DNA of 64,000 nt. Source: Nymphaea colorata. Its lineage: Eukaryota; Streptophyta; Magnoliopsida; Nymphaeales; Nymphaeaceae. The stretch is taken from the NCBI RefSeq assembly GCF_008831285.2, contig NC_045139.1, positions 602,204-666,203 on the forward strand. Reading direction: 5' to 3'. The notes under the pieces are model-generated. The model saw only the letters and a program-made list of their open reading frames with translations, was not told the DNA's origin and made no database searches. The translations under genes and the position numbers were made by a program. This document shows, in pieces, positions 1 to 11,140 of the stretch. The stretch's first letter is position 1; every line of letters starts with the position of its first letter.

Positions 1-55
1 GCACCTCCCTTTGAGTGTCTTGAAGAACACCCACGAGCTATCCCTGCATCTTTTC

Positions 56-76
56 ATGCCAAAATCTCAATTTTAA
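56..76 (+). CDS. Short upstream ORF in bZIP leader
   Basis: Six-codon ORF (MPKSQF, stop TAA) in the region upstream of the bZIP. It matters only if the transcript starts to its left, which cannot be decided because the promoter is not recognisable inside the window. It resembles no conserved uORF peptide I know. Confidence 0.3.
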   Translation: MPKSQF

Positions 77-326
77 GAAGATTTTGTGCTTCAGTAACTT
101 CTGCCCACATCCCTTGTGTGGTTCTTCTGCCTTTTGAGACCTTCAGGTACAAATCTGGGTTTCTCTGAAGGTGGTGACAAAACCTTGGGTTCTTGCAGGA
201 GTTTCTTTGTGGGTGTTCTCCCAAATTTTTGCAAGAAGAGGTGCTGAGCGCCCGTAGAGGGATCTCTCTCTTCAAGCCCTTCCCTTTCCTTCCCCACTCT
301 CACGGATCACCATACCCTGGTTCTTA

Positions 327-359
327 ATGGTTCTACTTCATGATACAGTTATTATCTGA
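327..359 (+). CDS. Upstream ORF overlapping the sucrose-control uORF start
   Basis: Ten-codon ORF (MVLLHDTVII, stop TGA at 357-359) whose 3' part overlaps the first start codon (340) of the conserved uORF in another frame. A ribosome that initiates here ends past AUG 340 but before AUG 379. Use of this ORF would therefore favour the shorter form of the conserved peptide. S1 bZIP leaders in other plants also carry several overlapping uORFs. Its function here is inferred from layout only. Confidence 0.45.
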   Translation: MVLLHDTVII

Positions 360-465
360 ACTCCTTCTTTCCGGGTTTATGATCAATTCAACCTTGAGGC
401 GCAGGACCCATCTTGTTCAGTCATTTTCAGTTGTGTTCCTTTACTGGTTCTACGTTTTTTCATGA
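340..465 (+). CDS. Conserved sucrose-control (SC) peptide uORF of S1 bZIP
   Basis: This uORF encodes 41 residues from AUG 340, or 28 residues from the in-frame AUG 379, and stops with TGA at 463-465. The C-terminal part reads THLVQSFSVVF followed directly by LYWFYVFS. This is the hallmark of the sucrose-control peptide uORF found ahead of group S1 bZIP genes such as Arabidopsis bZIP11. In that family the nascent peptide stalls the ribosome when sucrose is high and so represses translation of the main ORF (established knowledge). The two in-frame starts also match the family arrangement as I recall it. The main bZIP start lies 209 bases downstream of the uORF stop in a different frame. High confidence for identity; regulation in this species is inferred. 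Confidence 0.95.
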   Translation: MIQLLSELLLSGFMINSTLRRRTHLVQSFSVVFLYWFYVFS

Positions 466-470
466 ACTAA
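462..470 (+). CDS. Minimal uORF (M-N-stop) overlapping the SC uORF stop
   Basis: The stop of the SC uORF is embedded in the tetranucleotide ATGA. The ATG at 462 opens a two-codon ORF (M, N, then TAA at 468-470). Such a stop/start overlap could permit reinitiation or act as a further brake before the main start. Directly visible in the sequence; function not shown. Confidence 0.4.
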   Translation: MN

Positions 471-673
471 TCGTCATCTCTGAACAATCGGGGTTCTGCT
501 GCCCTCAAGTTTACTTTTTTTTTCTAGCAGTAGTAGGAAGAATAAATCGAGTCCTAAACTGTATATATACGTACCTATATATCCATAAAATCCTGCTGAA
601 TTTTCCTTCTTCATCTGAGAAAAACAAAATCCATAAAGAAAAAAAGGGAGGAGAAAGAGATATTCAGAGATTC

Positions 674-1132
674 ATGGCTTCCAACAGCACCAGTCCTACG
701 ATCTCGACGACGTCTTCAAGCGGCAATTCTGAGGAAGATCTGCAGCAGAAGATGGACGAGAGGAGACAGAAGAGGATGCTTTCTAACCGCGAATCCGCAA
801 GGAGGTCGCGTATGCGGAAGCAGAAGCATTTGGATGATCTCATGGCCCAAGTGACCCTCCTTAGGAATGAGAACAACCAGATTCTCTCCAGGATGCACGT
901 CACCACCCAGCACTATCTGAGCCTAGAGGCAGAGAACGCCACCCTCAGAGCCCAGATCATGGAGCTCACTGCCAGGTTGCAGAGCCTCACAGAAATGCTG
1001 GGTTACATGCAGGACCTCAGTGGGTTCTGCATGGACCCAGTAGAGCAGTACCCTGATCCCCTGCTCAGACCTTGGGATGTGCCCCTCATGAACCAACCAA
1101 TCACTGCATCAGCAGATATTTTTCAATACTGA
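674..1132 (+). CDS. Group S1 bZIP transcription factor (bZIP11/44/53 type)
   Basis: Single-exon CDS of 152 aa, starting at ATG 674 (MASNSTSP) and ending TGA. The frame is open upstream to 413 but has no ATG there, so 674 is the start. The basic region fits N-x7-R-x9-L exactly: N38, R46 (ESARRSRMRKQK) and L56. A leucine zipper follows with heptad positions L56, L63, I70, T77, L84, L91, L98 and L105. The small size, Ser-rich N terminus and zipper of about eight heptads are typical of group S1. These factors heterodimerise with group C bZIPs on ACGT elements and reprogram amino-acid and sugar metabolism. The SC-peptide uORF just upstream independently confirms S1 membership and predicts translational repression by sucrose. 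The exact orthologue (bZIP2, 11, 44 or 53) cannot be decided by eye. The 3' UTR probably runs several hundred bases further. Confidence 0.95.
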   Translation: MASNSTSPTISTTSSSGNSEEDLQQKMDERRQKRMLSNRESARRSRMRKQKHLDDLMAQVTLLRNENNQILSRMHVTTQHYLSLEAENATLRAQIMELTARLQSLTEMLGYMQDLSGFCMDPVEQYPDPLLRPWDVPLMNQPITASADIFQY

Positions 1133-2317
1133 TACGTATGTATCATCTGATTGATGTGCATCTTGAGAATTTGGGTGTAATTTTCACCAAAACCAGGAGC
1201 AGATGGGCGTGATCATCTTCTTTTTCACTTTCTTTTTCCTTCTTTTCTCTTTTTGTTAAGAGTTCATGTTATTGTTGCTCTTTTTCTTTGTTGTCTGTGG
1301 TGTTTTCTGGCAGGTGGGTCTTTTTTTTTTTTTTTTTTTTGGCTGTGGTTAGTCTGGTCCTTGGAGCCAAATGATGAAGTTGGTGGGTGTTTTCTCTGAA
1401 GAGCTGCTCTAGTTTCTTCTTCTTCTTCTTCTTCTTCTACCATTTTGGTTGATCTCTCATGAAGAGAAGATGGAAGGGTTTGTCTTGTTTATGACATATA
1501 TATGTACCTCCATGGGGTCTACCATATGCCTGTAGTTGATGTAATGGCGTTGCTTTTATAATGTAATGCAGTCTTTATTACTGTCTCTCGTGTTGAAGTT
1601 GGTGTCTTCTTTTGGTTGATTCCTTGCTCTATTATTGAATCAAAGCTGTCTACTTCGTTTTACAATTAAAAAAATGAAAAAGAAAATGGCCAGGAAAACG
1701 AGGCTGGCGCTTTCTGAAAGTGAACTTGCAGAAGACAAGAAAACAAATTGGTAAAAGTTGGTAAAATGGCGAAGAAGTTTATAAATCAAATCTTATCAAC
1801 AGCAATATTTTTCTGTTTAAATCGGCCAATATTCTATCAACAACATAGCAATGCACTTCAAATTTTGATATTGACAACACCAATTTAAATAACTCCATTG
1901 TCTTCCAATATTTTTCAAAGAAAATGGAGATCAAAAGCTTACGCCATGATCACCTAATGATGGATCAGACTCATTCATTTTTTTTTCTGTATTCTTTTTT
2001 CCCTGAAAGTCGCCATGCATATCTAGAATCTGAAATGACATAAATGATTCTGCTGTCTCTGAAAATATCCAGAAAAGATAATTAGGTATCGTAGGTCCTT
2101 GATCTATCAAGAAGTGGTAAAGCTTATCCTCAAAGAGAAAAAAAAAAAACACAAAAATAATAATACCCAGCAGATATGCATGAGATAACAGTGTTCGAGA
2201 ACTGTCCTCAAAATATTTTTAGGAAATTGAGAAAATGGTATTTTTATAAAAACATGCAACTGTACTGTCTTCGTGTTCATGTAAAGCTCTCTTTGGCTCT
2301 GAAATACACTAGAGAGT

Positions 2318-2371
2318 GTTTGGTAACAGGAACATAGTGTTCCAAAGAACCTAGCATTCTTGTTACCAAAC
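2318..2371. repeat. 54-bp hairpin with 11-bp perfect arms
   Basis: The arms GTTTGGTAACA (2318-2328) and TGTTACCAAAC (2361-2371) are perfect reverse complements, with partial pairing continuing inward. The shape suggests a very short MITE or its remnant. No clear target-site duplication was seen. Confidence 0.6.
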
Positions 2372-2560
2372 GGAGATTAAAAAAACAAAGCTAGTGAATC
2401 AATCTATGTACCAGTAAGTAATACATTTCCCAATTTTTCACGGACCAAAGTTTTTATTTTCTTGCACCAAAAAACAATTATGAAGAAAATGATGCTTCTA
2501 GAAAAAAAAAAAAAGCCTTGCATACTAGGATAAATTCTCTTCACACGCAAAAGTTCGAAA

Positions 2561-2606
<46 letters not shown>
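2561..2606. repeat. (CT)n(TA)n microsatellite
   Basis: A CT tract runs directly into a TA tract. The same CT-to-TA junction recurs at 8656, 21577 and 47634 in this window. Confidence 0.9.
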
Positions 2607-3588
2607 AAAGAAAGAAAGTGTAGTGGACAAAGTTGATCGGTACGCTTTTGTCCCCTAGTGCCAGGTTAATGCGGATCATTAACAGGAGAGGATCAAAATG
2701 TGAGGCACAATAATTGCCAAATGTCACTATCCGGAAAACCTATTTGGCACAAATTTTTTTTCGAGAAAAAGTACATGGAAAACGAATAACAAGTGTGAAA
2801 CCGAAGCAAAACTAAAATATTTTAAATATCAAGAAAAATATGAACCTCACAAAGTCAAATCACAGCGTCACGTGAAGATCGTAGCGATATTTTTAAAATT
2901 TGATTAATAAGTTCCGTTCTCGAAATCGCGATATTTCAAGAAAAAGTAGAGATATCTGTGGATCTTCTTTTCCCTGGAATTTGCACACAGCCTTGAAGGT
3001 CGAGAACATGGTACGGGGCACCAACTATTATAACAAAGAGTTTGGAAATATAAAGTGGAGTTTGTCCGAGAAATTCCCGGATTTCAAGAACGGGAAATCC
3101 AATCATTTTCGGATTTCTATGAAGCCGGCACATCAACTGGAAATATAATTCACATGATCAGATTTCTGAGATTACAAGTTGGCATTCTTTATGTACAACT
3201 ATACACACACATGCTTGTCTGCAAAAGCACACACATGCACGTGCACGTGCGCGCTCTCGCACACATGCACCTGCACAGATGTACCCAGACAAAACGAAGA
3301 CACAATTATAACGTTGAAGTTACGAGTTCGACTAAGAGTCTACAATCTCTCAAAAATTCAAAATCAGCGGGCCAGTAAGGTTAGAAATTAATATATAGAA
3401 TCCAAACAATAATGTTCATAATTACTAATTAGAGGAAAAGTGGTTGAATTCAAGTTGCTTTCATGAAGAACATTGATTCTTTTACCACCAAATGCTTCGT
3501 ACTATAAGAGTTGTTCTAAACTTAAAAAATTTAATCGCAAAAGTACATATTTCTTTAATTTCAATCAGATTCATTAATCTGTTATAAG

Positions 3589-3590
<2 letters not shown>

Positions 3591-3630
<40 letters not shown>
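3591..3630. repeat. (AC)n microsatellite
   Basis: Twenty uninterrupted AC units. Confidence 0.95.
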
Positions 3631-3632
<2 letters not shown>

Positions 3633-4797
3633 GATATTATAAAATGATGTAAAAGTCACAACTTGATTATACAACAAATTACGTATATTGTTTGAAAAGA
3701 AGAATAATAAGCTTGCACATGAAAATTTGTGAACAATATCAAGTTGATCTAATAGTTCATAATCAGTTTATGTAGTCTTTATATTTGTTCAATCCACTTA
3801 CTGAATATACACTGTAATATAATATAATATGAGAGAGAGAGCCTACTGAATTTCTGAGTTGTTCAAAATAAACTTCATAAGATTTTTATTTAACAAAAAT
3901 GGAGAAATATTTAAGTCGGATATTTCTTCTTCTTTTTTTCTTTTATGGGGTTTAGTGCAACAAAAAGGATCTTCTGTTCATCTGCTTTCAATCAGTTGCA
4001 CAATGGATTCAACTCGACAAGAAAAAAGAAATTAAGTTTGCACTAAAAGATCCCCACAGAACTCAGTTGTTGAAAATGAAAAGCGGGAATTTAATGGCCC
4101 AAAGGTCAGCATCTGCACCGCATGACAGCAACTGAACCAAGTCACTTAAATCAGAAGAAGAAGAAAAATGAAATAAAATTTACAACTGTGTGAATTCTTA
4201 CAGAAAGAGAAATGTTCTTGTTGGTCCAACCCCATGATCAAAGAAAAAGCAGAAAAAAGAAAGCGAAGGAAACCCATAATTTCACATACAGCAACACAAT
4301 ACAGAAACTTTTTGGGGAGACAATGCTTGTGACCTAACCCGTTGAAAGATATGTTCCCAATTAATTACTCAAGCCGTCTTCTGATATATGGTTGAATGAT
4401 TCTTATTAGTTTACGTTAACTGCTTAACTTTTGGCGAAATAATAAGAAAGTGCTCAATCTTCAAAATTGTCCGACTACCCACTTGAAATAAACAAATACA
4501 TGAGAATAGATATTCGACAAAAAAAATTTCGAAACTTGAGTCCTCTGTTCACAAAAAAGAAAAAAAAAAAAAGGTCTAATTCTGTGAAATATCCTTTTAT
4601 CTCTTCATCTTCAGAGGAGAACCAAAATGCCCCACTTGGATTTCAATAATCATCACAATGTAGTTTCAATAATGATAACAATGGTAAGCAATTCTCATGC
4701 TGATGCAAGATCATTAAATGATTGTTCCTGCTTTTGAGTTGTTTAATTAATTATTCTTTTCTTCTTTGTTTCATTTCAACTACATAATTGACCCCAT

Positions 4798-4798
4798 G

Positions 4799-4866
<68 letters not shown>

Positions 4867-4967
4867 ATGAGAAATCCTCAGACCATCTGAATCTCAATTC
4901 AATCACTACTGCCTGATGCAATGTATTGGGTGGCATACTATGAGAAACCAAACTTGGGCAGAGAGAT

Positions 4968-5000
<33 letters not shown>
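4798..5000. repeat. (GT)n(TA)n and second (TA)n microsatellite
   Basis: A short GT tract is followed by about 28 TA units to 4864, then unique DNA, then a second TA tract at 4970-5000. Confidence 0.9.
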
Positions 5001-5005
<5 letters not shown>

Positions 5006-6730
5006 AAGAAGAAAGAGACATGGACATGATGTTCCATTGGAATCCACACGAAACTTTGGGCAAACTGGTAGGCAAAGGTTGACCTTTTTTTTTTTCTTTA
5101 TAAAGGTATCTGACATCGGCGGTTGTGACCATGTAGCAGCTTCAAAATATGTGTGCTTCAAAGACTCTTGCTTCTAGGGGCAAAATTAGCTCACGGCAAG
5201 TCTCCATACCCAATTATTCTAGTTCGCGCCGCTGAAATGTCGTAAGTAATGCTCCAATATTCTCCTCTGTGTGTCACAAATATTGTTCTCAAGAAAATAC
5301 TCGTGAGATTTTTTTTTTTTTTAGCATTTTTTTGTGAAGTTCTTTTTCTTGAAAAAAACTTGGAAAATCTCAACTATTTTTTTAAAAAATAAAAAACCTA
5401 GAAAAAATCTAAAAATTAAAAAAAAAAATACTAAAATCTTGAAAAAAATCACAATACAATTGCTAGATCTTGAAAATACCACGATTTTTTTCTTATTTTT
5501 TCATTTTGTTTGATTTCCTTGTTCGCAAGATTTTCAAAAATTTTGTGACATCTATGACACTGTGGTGTATGTGTTGTTAAAATTATCTTTGTCCAATACC
5601 CAACGACTTCATGTGCTTAACCACAAAGTCTTTTATCACGCTCAATCAATAGAAATCATGATATCAGAATCCTGCTTGGACCACTTGATACTGAGAAAGC
5701 AATATGCCAAGATTCATTAAATTTCTATGATTTTTGTGTGGTCGGAGCACTAGAAAGGAGCATATCTTTAAGCAGAGCCGGTAAATATGATTGGCCCCAG
5801 CCTCATAATTAACATAGATCTACCTTCTCTCTAGACTATTTAAACCGCTGGTGGTCCAATCTTAGCAGTTAGCGGTCCAATCTTGTTCTGAGGGGGCCAT
5901 GTGAACAAAGGAACTATCCCTTATCAACCTGCCTCACTTTTACCTATCTCTCTTTCTCTCTCTAGAGAGTTTGTTTTCTTCATTATTCAAATGCTCAAAA
6001 AGGTCCAAGTACATTTTTATGTGATATTATCATTCTTTCGGTGATGGTTTACAGACAGAAGCTCTTAACTCTTTCTTAAGTTATCAAAGAAAAGATAACT
6101 GCTTGCATGGCATCTTCGGACAGTGGTGATAAGATGACAGATTCAAAAGCAATTGCCGTATTAATGCCGAATTCTTTTACACAGGATTAATTAAATACCA
6201 TTAAACAGTTTATGCTTTCTTTTACTTCTTGGTTCTCTTACATCGCCAGTTCAGTTTACAATACCATTAAACAGAGGCAGTAAATTTTTTTCTGTCGAAA
6301 AGGAATGTGGCATTAGTAAGGGGATTGTTTTCGAGAGAATCAACATATTGTATGCATTTTCAAGTAGCCTTCCCTATGGTCTTGAGCTCTTTTTGATAAC
6401 TTCATTTTCATTGTCAGATGTTAGAAAGAATGATGAAACGGGAAAATGGTTAAAACCTATTGTCTAGATCAGACTTTATGAGTTGAAAAAATCAAGACTG
6501 TTCATTTTGAAACTCTCAAAGTTGATCTGACATTTGATCTTTCGTGATTAATTATTTTGCTAGGTCAATAGATGTAGACATTTTTTTTGCATCAATCATT
6601 AGTGTTAGATTTGTATATACATATATGTTGATGTTATCACCTAAACATAATATATGTTGATGTTATCACCTAAACATAAGGAGATCCTCTAACATGCCTA
6701 ATTGAAATTTGTAACTCATTTTATCCATTA

Positions 6731-6875
6731 GGCAATGGGAGGTATAACAAACTGCCGCATGAATCTGTCCTAAAGATCAAAGCAAATTAATAAAGTACTA
6801 TAACATATTGTTTGATGAATCAGTTTCAATTTTTAAAATAAATTCATGAAACAGTTTGTTACTATTTTCATTGCC
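6731..6875. repeat. MITE-like imperfect inverted repeat
   Basis: The left arm (from GGCAATGGGAGG, 6731) and the reverse complement of the right arm (ending CATTGCC, 6875) align over roughly 50 bases, sharing GGCAATG, TAACAAACTG and CATGAAT. This gives a hairpin of about 145 bp. A partial relative with TTCATGAAACA and TGTTAC motifs lies near 7750-7840. No target-site duplication was resolved. Confidence 0.5.
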
Positions 6876-8655
6876 AAACAGCCCGTTATGATATATTTTA
6901 CCGTCTGGATATCTGAACCTAGCTGAGATATCGCACAATAAAAAAAACTAAACGTCTTTGATTTGCTAATACATAGAGTGCGAGGTTTTTCTGGAAATTC
7001 AGTCACTGAAAATCCCGGATTTATGAAAGAACAAACTTTTAAGACAATCAAACATGCCCTACTTAGAGAAGAGTGCAGGTTAAGGACTATGGTGATAAAA
7101 GGTAATCACGTGAAAAAGAATATGGAATCTGATACGCCAATGTACTACCCAAGAAAGAGAAATTAAAGTCCAAAACAAAAAAAAAAAAAAAAAAAAAAAA
7201 AGAAAAGAAAAAGTGACAAATATATAAACTGATAGGTTTGGTTGTTCTAGTGAGTCCTTATTAGACCAGCACCTAGGGACAGTGGTGCGGAAGCTTTCTC
7301 AATTTCCCTCATTTCAAGAGATGTTCTGATTGTCTGAATCCAACTACAAGTTCAAATATTGTAATCAGAGCATATGCCTTCCATTCTCTGAAAGGCCAAT
7401 AAAATAAACTATTAAATGAGCATGCCTCTTGCCATTGCTGCTGCCCAGTGGAAAGAAGGTGACATCAAAGAGCCATTTTTTTAGTAAGAAAAGGTGCAGT
7501 ACCAAACTCAGTGACGCATTAGATGGCAGAACTATGCATGCTATTTTAATGGCGGAGAAAAGCTAAGTTAGGTGCCCGTGCATGTTTGTCTACTTCTTTG
7601 GCCATAGGCACGCGCAGGGCAGGGAAGAGAGCCGAGCAGCTTGAGCCACAAGAAGAAGTAGTAGATTTCCGAAGAAGGTTATATCTTTAGACCTGTATGC
7701 TTTTGGACATTGGTGCATGAAGGGGTCGTTTGACAACAGTAAAAATATATTACTGTTTCATGTATCTATCCTTAATATTGGGGCAGGTTCATGAAACACT
7801 GTGTTACAGTATCTTATGAATTTGTCTTAATATTTAACAGTTACATATCTCGAAATGACCAAAAAGTCTCAATATTTAACAGTTACATAGTTGCCAATCA
7901 ATCCCGAAATAACCAAAGTCTCGTGATCTATAGAAACATAACCTCTTTGTAGGGACAAAAAGAAAATGGGAAAAAATAATTTTCTAAAATGACTGAAATA
8001 TCCATTTTTTCTTCATAAATAACCAAAATAACCCAAATTACCTGTTTACATTTTTAGGCCGAACATATGCATGCGTGTTCGGGTCTTTTCTTTCCAAAGG
8101 AAAGTACACTTTTAAATGTTGTTTTGAATATCCTTGATTATGTGCATGAAATGCAATAATATAACATCATCTGCATAGATCATCATATATATCAATGTAT
8201 TATTGTAACACATGTAAGAAAACTACAAGAACAAGCCGAGCACATTGGTTTTTTAAGACATGATGGGTTGACAGCGGTTGTTGGGCCATATGTTTCACAG
8301 CACTGTTCTGCTATAGGAGAGGAAGATACTCGAACTACTTAGCTCAATCTGACTTCATTCCTGTTGGTACAGAAGCCCATCCACACACACTTATGGAGAC
8401 AGAAAAGATTTTGACTAAGCAAACTTTGACGTGCTCCTAATCAACAACTCTGTCAGTCTTTCTCTTCATTAGATGCTAAAGTAAGCGCAGCCAACAGAGA
8501 GAGAAAAGAGTAACCATACTGTTATCTATTCTGTGTGAATTATATCTTCTAGTTTGTGTTTCTATCACACCTACCTCTTCCCTTAACATTAAGATGGTAA
8601 TTGCTACAAAAAGTTCAGAAAGGTAGAAAAAGCACGATAGAAGAAGGCACAATTT

Positions 8656-8657
8656 AC

Positions 8658-8752
<95 letters not shown>
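8656..8752. repeat. (CT)n(AT)n(GT)n compound microsatellite
   Basis: Three tracts sit back to back: CT to 8698, AT to 8720, then GT to 8752. It yields a spurious low-complexity open frame on the minus strand. Confidence 0.95.
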
Positions 8753-8755
<3 letters not shown>

Positions 8756-10973
8756 ATATGTTGGGATTGAGTCATTTGATTTTGGGGCTTCAACAAAAGT
8801 GTAAGAGATATCAAGTGTACCCAACAGAAAAGATGTACACTCACATATCCCCTAAAGAATAATAAGCAGATTGTATCTTAAATATGCATTACAGAGACAT
8901 TAAACGAATATTTGGCCTCATGATTGGGCCATTTGAGCCTTCAAAAGGCAGCAATTGTTCGAATTTGAACTCTTAACCACATTGTGTGTGTGCACGCATG
9001 TGTGTCTCTGTTATGTGTGCTTGAGTGGGGGAGAAAGAAAGATCTATCCGCCTCTTATCAGTAGCACAAGGGGACTTAAATGGTTAGCAAAGCATGAATA
9101 TACTTGTGGAGAAACGCATTCCCTTTATGGGAAAGACATATTGCACTCAGCTTAAAGTGAAGATTGTTTACTAGGGATTCCAAGATGAGTACCCAACAAA
9201 GTTTCATCAATAATAAATTCTTAGTTTTATACTTTTTTATGTGGAAGCCAACAAATGTGACTATAATTGTTTAGCACCATCTGTTAGTTGTCTCCTCCAA
9301 CATTATCAGTCTCTGCCTTGCCTATGATATCAACATAAACAATGAATTTGGCCTTTTTACTTTATTACTTGGAACAAGTTGCAGCTTAAGCTTTCCTCTG
9401 CTATCGGCTAGTTAAGCTTGTATTATTAAAGGAAACAAAATAAGAAAAAGGAAGCAGAGTATGTGCTCGTTTTGGCTGGCTAGCTGGATTCAGAGCCATG
9501 GCTAATTTGGAATGCGGTGGTGAAGGTTTAGTGGGTGGTCACTATCGCTAGCGTCTGCTGAAACGATCCCTTCTGTAAAAAAAAGCCACTTCTTAGGTCA
9601 TGACGCCTGCAAATTGATTGCTGCTTTGTCATTCTCTGGTTGTATGATTTCATTTGAAGCCTTTCTTCTTTTTTAATGTCTATGACATAATAGCCTTATT
9701 AAATAACAAAGTTATTGTATTATAAAAGTACAAGAAAAACTGGACTAGCTATCGAGGGGAAGAGATAACCTTTTCCTTCTGTTTTCAGACTGGTAGTGGA
9801 TCAATAAAAGAAGACGAGAGAAAGATGATGCCATATAAATGAGCTACCATCCCACTTTTTCTGATTTTTTTCAGTACATGAAGCTAGCCAGGTGTCTGAT
9901 CATTTCCCTGGGTGGATTTATATAGCTTCTTAAAACATCCAACTACTTGGCCATTAACTAGTCAGATGTTAGGTTTGTGGTTCAATTCAAACGATCAAAG
10001 AAATATTATTACTGAACTGAACCTTCCTAATTACCTTGCATTTAGAACTCAGAATCTATTGGGATCGGACATCAGGCATTTTAAGATGCAAATCCCGAAT
10101 ACAAACTTGAATCTAAATATCAAACCCACTTCCCCAATATTTCTGAACTTCTTTTTCCTATAAAAAGAACTCTTTTTGCCAAGCAAAGATCCGCCCAACT
10201 GGCTAGGGAGTTAGATTTGAGTTCTTCAAGTTGAAGAAAAAGGTCAGGAGTTCAACTGACGGTAGATCTTTATTGGCATGGTGCAGAAGTGACATGCTTA
10301 ATTAGGAGCATCCTGTATGTTGTGTCATGTGTGCTCATACATACTGCTAGATCAGTGCATGAACAATCAGGTACCACAGTGATCACGTGAAGGACCGAAC
10401 TCCAAACATGGCACCCATGACCCACCTACTGTCGATGTATGTCATCAGAACTTCATAAATCAACAAAAGATTTTATAAATCTTCTCACAGAAAAAGGAGA
10501 ACTTTGCTCTGAAATCTTTTTCTGTAATGGCAACTTGTACGAGGTGAAATTTTTCATTCAAAACAGTGACCTGAAATTTTTCACCCATCAATCAAACACT
10601 ACATAAAGTAGACGTCCACCTCCAAAGAAAGGAGTGAGGAAGTGTTCTCTTTATCGGGAGAATTAGCTACTCATAAGCTTCTTTTATTTTGTAGCTTATT
10701 TCTGGCCACTGCCTTACCGCTCTGATCAACATTTTCTGTGTGTTAAGTGAAGAACAGTCCTTTTGCTTCGCGGCTCTGTGTCATGTCAGTCATAAAAGTA
10801 CAGTGCCACACTCTGCTTTTCCTATTTACATGAAGATATCACGACGTGTCTCACGTCTGACCTCAAATGCCATCTTAATCATGTAGCTGTGTTCTATGGC
10901 TTCCTGTTCATCTCTCTCTCTCAATCATTCATCTGGCTAGCTTCCTTTGCTATTCTCTCTCTCGTTCTGGTTC

Positions 10974-11140
10974 TTTGGCTGCAGTACTCTCTTTCTCTCT
11001 CCTTCATTGTCATGTAACTGTGTGTCATTGCTTAATTCCTGTTTATCCCTCTGTCTCACCCTCACCCTCCTCCTTTGGTTGCAGTACTCTCTTTCTCTCT
11101 CCTTCATAGTCATGCAACTGTGTTCCATTGCTCAACTTCT
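10974..11140. repeat. Imperfect tandem repeat, 100-bp period, CT-rich
   Basis: The segment starting TTTGGCTGCAGTACTCTC at 10974 recurs 100 bases later at 11074 with few differences. A more diverged third copy can be seen just upstream around 10877-10925. There is no coding evidence. Confidence 0.75.

Noticed and set aside
7605-7640. Possible miR408-like sequence (GCAGGGAAGAGAGCCGAGCA)
   Set aside because: Only a partial match to the miR408 complement as I remember it, and I see no convincing foldback with a star strand.
8476-8844. 122-codon minus-strand frame
   Set aside because: Its core is the translation of the compound CT/AT/GT microsatellite; the rest has no family resemblance.
10190-10290. 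tRNA- or SINE-like stretch (ACTGGCTAGGGAGTT ... AGGAGTTCAACTGAC)
   Set aside because: The A- and B-box resemblance is weak, there is no cloverleaf, and no tail or flanking duplication was found.
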